Shown here: piece after piece, positions 1-5,920 of the stretch | Layout: each line of letters starts with the position of its first letter | Numbering within the stretch: the stretch's first letter is position 1 | Source of the DNA: Pseudomonadota bacterium | GTDB taxonomy: Bacteria > Pseudomonadota > Gammaproteobacteria > Steroidobacterales > Woeseiaceae | Direction: 5' to 3' | NCBI GenBank assembly: GCA_022567775.1 | Contig: JADFGH010000128.1 | Location: 1-6,541, forward strand | Length of the DNA: 6,541 nucleotides | Made by a program: the position numbers and the translations under genes | Notes under the pieces: model-generated | Told to the model about the DNA's origin: nothing | Seen by the model: the letters and a program-made list of their open reading frames with translations, nothing else | Databases searched by the model: none

Positions 1-29
1 TTGACGAACGGGGAATCACATTGCCGTGA
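1..29 (+). CDS. C-terminal tail of an upstream gene (partial)
   Basis: The third forward frame is open from the window edge to a TGA at 27-29 and reads DERGITLP before the stop. The TGA overlaps the GTG start of the following CheW-like gene (GTGA), an arrangement typical of translationally coupled genes in one operon. If the next gene is chpC, the Pseudomonas order pilGHIJK-chpA-chpB-chpC would make this the end of a ChpB/CheB-like methylesterase or ChpA-like kinase. Eight residues are far too few to identify it, so the identity is inference from order only. Confidence 0.4.
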
Positions 30-496
30 GTGCCGAAACCGAAGAACTATACAGCCTGCTGGTCCCATTATCAGACGATCGATTGATTCTGCCACGCGCC
101 TGTGTTGCGGAAGTTGTGCGATACACGGAGCCAGAACAGCAACCGGGCAGCAAGAACTGGATGCTGGGCACGATCAACTGGAATGGCCGCAAACTTCCGG
201 TCGTTGCTTTCGAGGGGACTATTGGAAAAGACATTCCGGTGCCGACAGGCCGAACCCGTGTCGTCGTATTCTATTCAAGCACCGGAAAAATCAAGACGGG
301 TCATTTCGGTGTGCTGACCCAGGGATTCCCGCAGCTCGTGCGGATTAATCGTGACGTTCTCAATCTCGACTCCACGGAGGGCTGGCCCGAAGACGCGCCC
401 GTCCTGTGCCGCGTCAAAATGATCAACGAGTACCCGCTGGTGCCGGATCTTGAGGCGCTCGAGGGCATGATCATCGAGGAATCCATGCAAGCCTGA
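26..496 (+). CDS. chpC: CheW-domain chemosensory coupling protein, ChpC-like
   Basis: This is a 156-residue soluble protein consisting of one CheW domain. The hallmark segment is at residues 46-61, where MLGTINWNGRKLPVVAF matches the CheW pattern of a G-x-I-x-W-x-G turn followed by LPV and a hydrophobic strand. The C-terminal YPLVPDLEALE stretch fits the last CheW strand and helix. CheW proteins couple receptors to a CheA-type kinase; ChpC and PilI are the versions in the type IV pilus (Pil-Chp) system. ChpC is preferred over PilI because no pilJ receptor gene follows and the gene ends its operon. The GTG start at 26 overlaps the upstream stop; a GGGGA at 10-14 could be its ribosome site, though spacing is long. 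No signal peptide or membrane segment is seen. The CheW assignment is firm; the ChpC subtype is inferred. Confidence 0.82.
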   Translation: MSAETEELYSLLVPLSDDRLILPRACVAEVVRYTEPEQQPGSKNWMLGTINWNGRKLPVVAFEGTIGKDIPVPTGRTRVVVFYSSTGKIKTGHFGVLTQGFPQLVRINRDVLNLDSTEGWPEDAPVLCRVKMINEYPLVPDLEALEGMIIEESMQA

Positions 497-514
497 TTGC
501 TGCGTTGCAACCTG

Positions 515-543
515 TTGCAAACGCATAATCGCTGAAGTATTGT
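515..543 (+). promoter_or_regulatory. Candidate sigma70 promoter for the riboswitch-btuB operon
   Basis: TTGCAA (515-520) is a 4/6 match to the -35 box and TATTGT (538-543) a 4/6 match to the -10 box, with an ideal 17-nt spacer. Transcription would start near 550, just upstream of the riboswitch aptamer. It lies in the only non-coding stretch upstream of btuB. A second TTGCAA at 505-510 does not have a properly spaced -10. This is pattern matching only. Confidence 0.45.
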
Positions 544-557
544 TGCCCGTGATATCG

Positions 558-780
558 ACAGGTGAATTTCAGGTGTTTCACACCGGAATTTAAACGGGAA
601 GACGGTGCGCCTTTTAAAGAGGCAATCCCGTCGCTGCCCCCGCAACGGTAAATGAGTCGGTCAATCATCAAGGGTGCCTGGAGGCATCCTGCAGCCACTG
701 CGCAAAACTGTGTGGGAAGGCGATTGGCAAAGACGTCTCGGCGTCACTCATGAGCCCGGAGACCGGCCTCTCGATTGGTC
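558..780 (+). ncRNA. Cobalamin (B12) riboswitch, class I
   Basis: The leader upstream of btuB carries the conserved landmarks of the RF00174-type cobalamin aptamer in the right order. These are AGGTG with a following TTTAAACGGGAAGACGGTGCG-type segment (570-609), the highly conserved GCTGCCCCCGCAAC (633-646), GCCACTG (694-700), TGGGAAGGCG (713-722), and a B12 box at 752-768 (GAGCCCGGAGACCGGCC) that fits the published consensus rAGYCMGgAgaCCkGCc at every position. Binding of adenosylcobalamin to this RNA normally lowers expression of the downstream uptake gene, here btuB and, if co-transcribed, ampD, ampE and btuF. Outer boundaries are approximate. GACC (761-764) can also pair with GGTC (777-780), a possible alternative helix to the closing stem. 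Confidence 0.95.
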
Positions 781-809
781 CACAGTTTGATCGCGGCGGG
801 CGATTTCGT

Positions 810-886
810 GGAGATTCTTGAATCTCCCACTCTCCCCCGGATTGACTCGAATCGCGTGGCGCGGGGAGCCGGGCGGGAGAATCATC
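810..886 (+). promoter_or_regulatory. Probable riboswitch expression platform, translational type, with btuB Shine-Dalgarno
   Basis: The btuB ribosome site is GGGAGA (875-880), six bases before the ATG at 887. Upstream lie two pyrimidine tracts, TCTCCC at 823-828 and TCTCCCCCGG at 831-840, both complementary to it; the second could extend to about ten pairs with 869-880 if one C and one G are bulged. The first tract is itself in a perfect 8-bp inverted repeat with a 2-nt centre (810-817 with 820-827). GGGGAG (863-868) can compete for the second tract. No U-run follows any hairpin, so control by sequestering the ribosome site is more likely than an intrinsic terminator. The pairings are visible; the mechanism is inferred. 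Confidence 0.5.
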
Positions 887-2821
887 ATGGCATATCGTCC
901 TTTATTCGTTTACCTGGTGAACGCAATAGTTTGCTGCGCGCCGGCTTTTGGCCAAACGAACGCTGCCTCGACAGCAGAGATCGACAACATCATTGTTTCG
1001 GCGTCACGGTCGCCGATTGCGCAGGCAAACACAGGCAGTTCCGTGACGGTCATCACGCGGGAACAAATTGAGCTGCGGCAGGCGCGATATGTGACTGACT
1101 TGTTGCGATCTGTTCCCGGTTTCGCAGTCAGTCACGTCGGCACGACAGGATCACAGACACAGGTTCGGGTCAGAGGCTCGGAGGCCAATCACGTATTGGT
1201 GCTGATCGACGGCGTAAGGGCAAATGACCCTGCCAGTGGCGATGAATTCCGCTGGGAGCTGCTTGGTACCAGCAACATCGAGCGTATCGAGATAGTTCGT
1301 GGGCCACAAAGCTCTCTGTGGGGCAGCGATGCTGTTTCCGCAGTAGTGCATATCATCACACAGTCTGGCGGCGATCGGCCGGGCATCAACGCGTATGCAG
1401 AAGGTGGATCGTTTAACACGATCAACGGCGGTCTGCATGGCGGGACCGGTGGCGATACCTGGTCGCTGGCATTCGGCCTGGAACGCCTGGATACGTCCGG
1501 TACCAATATTTCCCGTAATGGTAGTGAAGACGACGAATCTGACCTGACTACTGCGTCGTTGTCGGCGCAGCTTCAACCGTCCGCTAACCTGACGCTGAAA
1601 CTCGGATTTCGCGCCGTCGATGCCTACTCACAATTCGATCCCGTTGATTTCATTGCAAGCGGTCTGCCCGAGGATGGCGACGCCGCGACAGACGCGGAAC
1701 GATCTTACTGGAACGCCGGCGCTACTTTGAGCACGTTCGACGGTCGCATATTGCATCGTATCGATGCCAGGTACCTGGAGTCAGACAACAGGAATCTGAT
1801 TGATGGCTCCCCGAATTCGTCAACTGCATCCGACCGCAAGACGTTAACCTATCAAGCCGATATTCAGCTCGGTGAAAACCTGCTGTCTCTGGCGATAGAG
1901 AACGAGCGCACACGTTTTGAACAGCGGGGTGCAATTGGCTTCGGCGATCCTAACCAGGATCAAAAAATGCGTGTCAACAGTGTGATTGCAGATTTTCAGG
2001 GCAAGTCGATTGACCGCCTGACATGGCTGTTGAGCGCGAGATATGACAACTACAGTGACTTCGACAACGCCGTGTCAGGCCGCCTTTCGCTGGCCTACCG
2101 CTTGAGCGAGAGGACCCTCCTGCGCGCGAATCTTGGTACCGGGCTAAAAGTGCCAACCTTTACCGAGCGATTCGGTTTCTTCCCGGGCCAGTTCATCGGC
2201 AATCCGCATCTGAAGCCCGAGAAATCAATATCATATGATGTTGGCATAGACCGAATGCTCCTGCATGACGCTATCGAGTTACAGCTGACGGTGTATTACC
2301 AGGAACTTGAAGACGAGATCAACGGATTTTTCTTCGATCCGGGCGCTTTTCTTTTTACCGCAGTGAATGTCGAGGGCATCAGTATCCGCAAGGGTCTCGA
2401 AATGTCGGCAACACTCAACCTGACGCAGAATCTGAGCTTTGGCGGGTCATACACGTATACCGATTCAACAGAGAGAGATGGACTGGGTGGCGACGTCCGG
2501 GAGTTGCGCCGACCCCGTCACAGCGGGAGCTTGAATGCCAGTTACCTGTTTCTGGATGAGCGAGCAAATCTCACCGTTGTGGCGGACTACAATGGTACGA
2601 GTACGGATATTTTCTTCCCGCCCTTTCCTGCGCCATCGGAAATTGTGTCACTCGAAAATTACTGGTTACTGGACCTCACAGCAAGCTATTACATCAATCA
2701 TAATACGAACATATTCGTACGCGCCAACAACCTGCTTGATGAAGACTATGAACAGGTGCTCGGGTACCGGACGCCCGGCCGCTCCGCCTATGCGGGGGTT
2801 CGCGTGAGTTTCGGAAAATAA
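887..2821 (+). CDS. btuB: TonB-dependent outer-membrane vitamin B12 receptor BtuB
   Basis: This 644-residue receptor (E. coli BtuB is slightly shorter) imports cobalamin across the outer membrane using TonB-ExbBD energy. A signal peptide covers about residues 1-23 (hydrophobic core FVYLVNAIVCCAPAFG). A TonB box, DNIIVSAS, lies at about 33-40, close to the E. coli DTLVVTAN. The plug domain spans about 40-165, with HVLVLIDGVRAND at 102-114 and the typical IERIEIVRGPQSSLWGSDAV starting at 131. The rest is an alternating beta-barrel, ending with YEQVLGYRTPGRSAYAGV, very like the C-terminus of enterobacterial BtuB. The ATG at 887 was chosen because GGGAGA stands six bases upstream and the signal peptide begins there; an in-frame TTG at 818 would add 23 non-signal-like residues and lies inside the leader. 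The gene follows a cobalamin riboswitch, which supports the substrate. The last residues are SFGK, so the usual terminal aromatic residue is at position -3. Confidence 0.95.
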   Translation: MAYRPLFVYLVNAIVCCAPAFGQTNAASTAEIDNIIVSASRSPIAQANTGSSVTVITREQIELRQARYVTDLLRSVPGFAVSHVGTTGSQTQVRVRGSEANHVLVLIDGVRANDPASGDEFRWELLGTSNIERIEIVRGPQSSLWGSDAVSAVVHIITQSGGDRPGINAYAEGGSFNTINGGLHGGTGGDTWSLAFGLERLDTSGTNISRNGSEDDESDLTTASLSAQLQPSANLTLKLGFRAVDAYSQFDPVDFIASGLPEDGDAATDAERSYWNAGATLSTFDGRILHRIDARYLESDNRNLIDGSPNSSTASDRKTLTYQADIQLGENLLSLAIENERTRFEQRGAIGFGDPNQDQKMRVNSVIADFQGKSIDRLTWLLSARYDNYSDFDNAVSGRLSLAYRLSERTLLRANLGTGLKVPTFTERFGFFPGQFIGNPHLKPEKSISYDVGIDRMLLHDAIELQLTVYYQELEDEINGFFFDPGAFLFTAVNVEGISIRKGLEMSATLNLTQNLSFGGSYTYTDSTERDGLGGDVRELRRPRHSGSLNASYLFLDERANLTVVADYNGTSTDIFFPPFPAPSEIVSLENYWLLDLTASYYINHNTNIFVRANNLLDEDYEQVLGYRTPGRSAYAGVRVSFGK

Positions 2822-2826
2822 CGGAG
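2822..2826 (+). promoter_or_regulatory. Ribosome binding site of ampD deciding a TTG start
   Basis: CGGAG directly after the btuB stop, six bases before TTG at 2833, supports the non-ATG start of ampD. The next possible ATG would remove the start of the amidase fold. Confidence 0.6.
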
Positions 2827-2832
2827 CACACT

Positions 2833-3426
2833 TTGAGTGATACAGTACCCCTGAACTACACCGTCAGCCCCGGAGTCGGGCTGATTCGGCCGGGGACGCA
2901 ATGCCCGTCTCCGAATCAGGATGACCGGCCGGCCGGCATGGGACCTGACCTCATCATTATTCACGGCATCAGCTTGCCTCCCGGAAATTTCGGCGGCCCA
3001 CACGTACAGGAGCTCTTCACGAACTGCCTGGACTGGGACGCACATCCCTACTTCACGGAAATGCGCGACCTCAAAGTGTCAGCGCATCTGCTGATTTGCC
3101 GCGATGGCGATTTAATTCAATTTGTTCCATTCGGCCGGCGCGCCTGGCACGCTGGAGAGTCCTGTTTTCGCGGGCGCTCCTGCTGTAACGATTTTGCCAT
3201 TGGGATCGAACTCGAGGGCGAAGACGAGACGCCCTACACCGATGAGCAATACAGGCATCTCATTGCCGTGGTAAGTGCGATTTGCGAGTGTTATCCGAAC
3301 ATTACCGCGAGGCACATTGCAGGGCATTGTGACGTGTCGCCCGGCAGAAAATCGGACCCGGGCCCTGCTTTCGACTGGTTGCGATTGTATGATGGGCTCA
3401 ACCCGCAAATTGGCGAGGAACGATGA
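2833..3426 (+). CDS. ampD: 1,6-anhydro-N-acetylmuramyl-L-alanine amidase AmpD
   Basis: This is a 197-residue cytosolic zinc amidase that removes the peptide from anhydro-muropeptides imported during peptidoglycan recycling. By doing so it lowers the AmpR inducer in species that carry AmpC. The Amidase_2 fold is clear: zinc ligands H44 (in IIIHGIS), H165 (in AGHCDVSPGRKSDPG) and D175, catalytic E126 (in FAIGIELEG) and K173. The spacing matches H34, E116, H154, K162 and D164 of the Citrobacter enzyme. The CNDFAIGIELEG block is the AmpD signature. There is no signal peptide, so it is AmpD rather than a periplasmic paralogue. It starts 11 nt after btuB with a TTG and its stop overlaps the ampE start (ATGA), implying one transcript. 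The reading is strong; its presence under a B12 riboswitch is the odd feature, and no ampR or ampC is seen. Confidence 0.93.
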   Translation: MSDTVPLNYTVSPGVGLIRPGTQCPSPNQDDRPAGMGPDLIIIHGISLPPGNFGGPHVQELFTNCLDWDAHPYFTEMRDLKVSAHLLICRDGDLIQFVPFGRRAWHAGESCFRGRSCCNDFAIGIELEGEDETPYTDEQYRHLIAVVSAICECYPNITARHIAGHCDVSPGRKSDPGPAFDWLRLYDGLNPQIGEER

Positions 3427-4337
3427 CTTTACTTGCTCTGTTAATTGGTCTGGTGGTCGAACGGCTGGCGACGCAGCTGTTTCATCTGCGGCGGTTGCGT
3501 TGGCTGGATCGGCTTATCGACCTGGGATTCCACCAGATCGAGCGCTTCGCGAACTGGCCGTCGCTGATCCCTGTCATACTGCTGGCGCTGGTCTTGATAC
3601 TGCCGGTGTTTCTGGTCCTGTTCAGTTTGCGCGACGCACTATACGGAGTTGCAAATCTGGTTCTTGCCATTTTTGTGCTGTTTTTCTCTCTCGGCCCCAA
3701 AGACATTGGTGAGGATGTTGACGAGTACTGTCGGGCTATTGAGGCAGACGACGAGGAACGAATTCTCCATACATCGAAAGCACTGATAGAAACAGACATA
3801 CTCACTGACCCGCTCAAGAGAATTCAGAAAGTAGAAGAGTCAGTTTGTATTCAGGCGAATAACAGGCTGTTCGCAGTCATTTTCTGGTTTGTGCTTTTCG
3901 GTCCGTACGGCCCGTTGGGCGCATGGGGCTATCGGGTGACAGACCTCATCCGGCGCCGTGCTGTATTCAATTCGTCACGTGACGACGCCGACTCCAATGC
4001 TGCTGTTTTACAGGCTGCGGAAATGCTGCATGGCTGGCTGGCATGGGTCCCGGCAAGGTTGACAGCGATCGGCTATGCGATGGCTGGCAGTTTTGAAGGT
4101 GCGCTCAGTGCCTGGCGAACACCTGGGGAGAGCAAGGCCATGCCATCGCACGAGCAGAGCGATACGCTGCTGGCCCGCGTCGGTATCGGGGCGATGTCGC
4201 TACAGGATATCGAGGGAGAGAGCATCTCCGATCGCGGCGTGCGAGGGGCGAGGGCAGCCAACGGCCTGGTATTTCGACTGTTGTTCATCTGGGCGGCGGT
4301 CATTGCGGCGATGACGCTCTATGGCTGGTCCGTGTGA
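3423..4337 (+). CDS. ampE: AmpE-family inner-membrane protein (CbiB/CobD-like)
   Basis: This 304-residue integral membrane protein follows ampD with a 4-nt ATGA overlap, the classical ampDE order. Hydrophobic segments are visible at about residues 1-15, 48-68, 72-91, 148-170 and 283-303, with a charged, probably cytoplasmic region at about 92-140. The block FAVIFWFVLFGPYGPLGAWGY (150-170) and WVPARLTAIGYAMAGSFEGAL (208-228) correspond to conserved stretches of E. coli AmpE (PLFWL..GG..GP and WVPVRLAG). The same two stretches resemble Salmonella CbiB (PLFFLFLGG and YLPARLSW), the enzyme that attaches aminopropanol to the corrin ring. AmpE has been described as a beta-lactamase-induction modulator but its biochemical role is unclear. 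Its stop overlaps the GTG of btuF. The family call is firm; any cobamide role is inference from resemblance and location. Confidence 0.85.
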   Translation: MTLLALLIGLVVERLATQLFHLRRLRWLDRLIDLGFHQIERFANWPSLIPVILLALVLILPVFLVLFSLRDALYGVANLVLAIFVLFFSLGPKDIGEDVDEYCRAIEADDEERILHTSKALIETDILTDPLKRIQKVEESVCIQANNRLFAVIFWFVLFGPYGPLGAWGYRVTDLIRRRAVFNSSRDDADSNAAVLQAAEMLHGWLAWVPARLTAIGYAMAGSFEGALSAWRTPGESKAMPSHEQSDTLLARVGIGAMSLQDIEGESISDRGVRGARAANGLVFRLLFIWAAVIAAMTLYGWSV

Positions 4338-5191
4338 CACGCTATCGATATTTGTTTCTCATACTTGTTGGTCTGTCTGCATGCAGGGTGTTCGCGGATA
4401 CGGGTAGTGAACCGGGTTACCGCATCATTGCGTTATCACCGCATCTCGCCGAACTCGTATTCGCGGTTGGCGCGGGTGATCGTCTCATTGGCGTAAGCGC
4501 CTACACCGACTTTCCCGAGGCTGCGGCCAAACTGCCCGTCGTCGGCGACGCATTCATGCTCGATCTTGAGCGCCTCATTGTGTTGCAGCCGGACCTGCTA
4601 CTCGCCTGGCAAAGCGGTATGCCCGCGCATGTGCTCGACGAGTTGAGATCGCATGGCTACCGGATTGAGGTAATCAGGACCATGAGTCTGACCGATATTC
4701 CGGTGGCACTACGGCGAATCGGCGAACTTACCGGGCACAGCACGACGGCGAACATGGAGGCCGACAGATTCGTGGCGGGACTGGACTCGCTGGCGGGACT
4801 CGCGTCGGACGCTGCGCCGATCAGGGTTTTCTACCAGGTTTCAATCCGGCCGCTGTATACGATCAACGGCGAGCACTATGTCAGTCAGTTGATCGAAATT
4901 TGCGGCGGCAGGAACATTTTCGCCGATCTCGGCAAACTGGCGCCTTTGATCGGAGTCGAGGCCGTGCTTGAGCGTGATCCGGAGGTCATGCTGGCTGCCG
5001 ATGATGCCGGTCCGGATGCGTTCAGCGAGTGGCAGCGTTGGCCGGGTATTACGGCCGTTCGTTACGGAAATCAATTCTTGATGCCGGCGGCGGAGATCGG
5101 GCGGGCAACACCGAGGTTGCTCGAGGCAGGTGCGGCCATTTGCAGCGCGCTCGAGGAGAGCCGCAGGAACCGGGATGATTTCAGTGATTAG
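4334..5191 (+). CDS. btuF: Cobalamin-binding protein BtuF (ABC importer substrate-binding component)
   Basis: This 285-residue class III periplasmic binding protein has two lobes joined by a helix. It would hand cobalamin from the periplasm to a BtuCD permease-ATPase. Matches to E. coli BtuF are IIALSPHLAELVFAVGAGDRLIGVSAYTDFP (31-61), MLDLERLIVLQPDLLLAW (75-92), the ICGGRNIF block (189-196) and GRATPRLLEAGAAICSAL (256-273). The N-terminus has a hydrophobic core (7-16) ending in LSAC, a possible lipobox with Cys17, followed by VFA, a possible signal peptidase I site after Ala21, so membrane anchoring is undecided. The GTG start at 4334 overlaps the ampE stop (GTGA), implying translational coupling. 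No btuC or btuD gene is in the window, so the permease must be elsewhere. Related haem and iron-chelate binding proteins are similar, but the BtuB-riboswitch context favours cobalamin. Confidence 0.9.
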   Translation: MTRYRYLFLILVGLSACRVFADTGSEPGYRIIALSPHLAELVFAVGAGDRLIGVSAYTDFPEAAAKLPVVGDAFMLDLERLIVLQPDLLLAWQSGMPAHVLDELRSHGYRIEVIRTMSLTDIPVALRRIGELTGHSTTANMEADRFVAGLDSLAGLASDAAPIRVFYQVSIRPLYTINGEHYVSQLIEICGGRNIFADLGKLAPLIGVEAVLERDPEVMLAADDAGPDAFSEWQRWPGITAVRYGNQFLMPAAEIGRATPRLLEAGAAICSALEESRRNRDDFSD

Positions 5192-5258
5192 CAGCCCGTT
5201 GGCGCTGCGCCACGCCATACCCGGCGATTGGCGTGCCGTTCAGGATTTGCTGGATTAA
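5175..5258 (+). pseudogene. N-terminal remnant of a GNAT acetyltransferase
   Basis: An ATG at 5175, inside the end of btuF in another frame and preceded by AGGA (5165-5168), opens a 27-codon frame ending in TAA at 5256-5258. Its residues 9-26 read LALRHAIPGDWRAVQDLL, the classic first strand and first helix of GNAT-family acetyltransferases (pattern hydrophobic-R-x-A-x-x-x-D-W-x-A-hydrophobic-x-x-L-L). A complete GNAT domain has about 140 residues or more, so nearly all of it is missing, including the acetyl-CoA loop. The overlap with btuF looks like a former operon member. The frame stops one or two bases before a REP element. It could also be chance, since it is short. Confidence 0.45.
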
Positions 5259-5322
5259 CCGTGGGAGCGGCTTTAGCCGCGAACCGTGCCGAAATTGATC
5301 GCGGCAAGATGCCGCTCCTACG
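5259..5322 (+). repeat. REP-type doublet (two inverted REP units) between convergent genes
   Basis: Unit A on the + strand, 5261-5283, reads GTGGGAGCGGC-TTTA-GCCGCGAA. Unit B on the - strand, 5321 down to 5297, reads GTAGGAGCGGC-ATCTT-GCCGCGATC. Each unit is itself a GCGGC/GCCGC hairpin, the two heads differ at one base, and they face opposite directions, which is the layout of a BIME or REP doublet. The head GTAGGAGCGGC is a widespread REP family in Pseudomonas and Xanthomonadales, mobilised by RAYT transposases. No RAYT gene is visible here. The element may act as a bidirectional transcript end or 3'-end protector for btuF and the adenosyltransferase mRNA; no U-tract terminator is seen. Confidence 0.85.
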
Positions 5323-5875
5323 CATCAGATCGATCGCGGTTCCAGAGCACCTCCTGCCCGGTCTCGACGCGAGACAGTACGCGCGCAATAACGAACAATA
5401 AATCCGACAGTCGATTCAGATACTTGAGCGCCTCGCCCCTGAGGTCTTCGTGTTTTCCAAGGCTGCTTACTCGCCTTTCCGCCCGTCTTACGATAGTTCT
5501 TGCAAGATGGCAGGCGGCAGCCGCCTGACCGCCACCTGGCAAAATGAATTCCTTCAGTGGTGGCAAATCTTCGTTGAAACCGTCAAGGTCCTGCTCCAGC
5601 CTTGTGATGTACGCGGCCTGCACAGCCTGGTGCCCGGGTATGCACAGCTCGCCACCGAGTTCGAAAAGATCGTGCTGGACGTCCGTGAGACAGCGGCGAA
5701 CAGCATCGGGCACAGCAGCAAAACCGAGTACGACGCCGATGGCGCTATTTGCCTCGTCAACGGCGCCGTAGGCCTCCACGCGCGGACAGTCCTTGTCGAC
5801 ACGGCTGCCGTCACCGAGGCCGGTTGTGCCATCGTCACCGGTTTTCGTGTAAATCTTGCTCAGGCGATGACCCAT
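5318..5875 (-). CDS. PduO-type ATP:cob(I)alamin adenosyltransferase
   Basis: This 185-residue cytosolic enzyme (PduO/MMAB/EutT-like ATR fold, a trimeric four-helix bundle) transfers the adenosyl group of ATP to cob(I)alamin, making coenzyme B12. The N-terminal ATP loop is IYTKTGDDGTTGLGDGSRV (8-26). RVEAYGAVDEANSAIG lies at 32-47, and ARTIVRRAERRV at 125-136 carries the arginines and glutamate equivalent to human MMAB R186, R190, R191 and E193. KYLNRLSDLLFVIAR (151-165) and EVLWNRD close the domain. Length is normal. The ATG start has CGGAGA (5879-5884 on this strand) four to five bases upstream. The final TAG lies inside the REP unit. It is convergent to btuF and functionally follows it: imported cobalamin must be adenosylated. 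Common names are cobO, pduO or btuR; sequence shows the PduO type, not the CobA/BtuR type. Confidence 0.95.
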   Translation of the reverse strand: MGHRLSKIYTKTGDDGTTGLGDGSRVDKDCPRVEAYGAVDEANSAIGVVLGFAAVPDAVRRCLTDVQHDLFELGGELCIPGHQAVQAAYITRLEQDLDGFNEDLPPLKEFILPGGGQAAAACHLARTIVRRAERRVSSLGKHEDLRGEALKYLNRLSDLLFVIARVLSRVETGQEVLWNRDRSDA

Positions 5876-5894
5876 GAATCTCCGTTGCCATTCG

Positions 5895-5911
5895 TTCAGG
5901 GTTCACCTGAA
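5895..5911. promoter_or_regulatory. Inverted repeat, possible operator in the adenosyltransferase leader
   Basis: TTCAGG (5895-5900) and CCTGAA (5906-5911) form a perfect 6-bp inverted repeat around a 5-nt centre. It begins about ten bases downstream of the -10 box, at the predicted transcription start, where a bound repressor would block initiation. It could equally be a small RNA hairpin. No regulator is assigned. Confidence 0.4.
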
Positions 5912-5920
5912 GAGCGGCAA

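Noticed and set aside
1..348. 115-codon frame starting with TTG at the left edge
   Set aside because: It overlaps the CheW domain gene in another frame and encodes an Arg/Cys-rich sequence without a fold.
810..827. 8-bp inverted repeat as an intrinsic terminator of the riboswitch
   Set aside because: The following bases are C-rich (CCACTCTCCCCC) with no run of T, so it does not fit a Rho-independent terminator; it was kept as part of a translational platform.
818..886. In-frame TTG upstream extension of btuB adding 23 residues
   Set aside because: It lies within the leader hairpin, has no ribosome site, encodes non-signal-like sequence, and the ATG at 887 has GGGAGA at ideal spacing followed by a signal peptide.
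1151..1576. 141-codon frame on the - strand inside btuB
   Set aside because: It is antisense to the BtuB plug and first barrel strands, with a composition rich in Arg, Ala and Thr and no motif; it is a shadow frame.
3275..3712. 145-codon frame spanning the ampD/ampE junction
   Set aside because: It is out of frame with two well-supported overlapping genes and has no family features.
5301..5315. GCGGC-AAGAT-GCCGC as a stand-alone transcription terminator
   Set aside because: It is the internal hairpin of a REP unit and no T-run follows on either strand.
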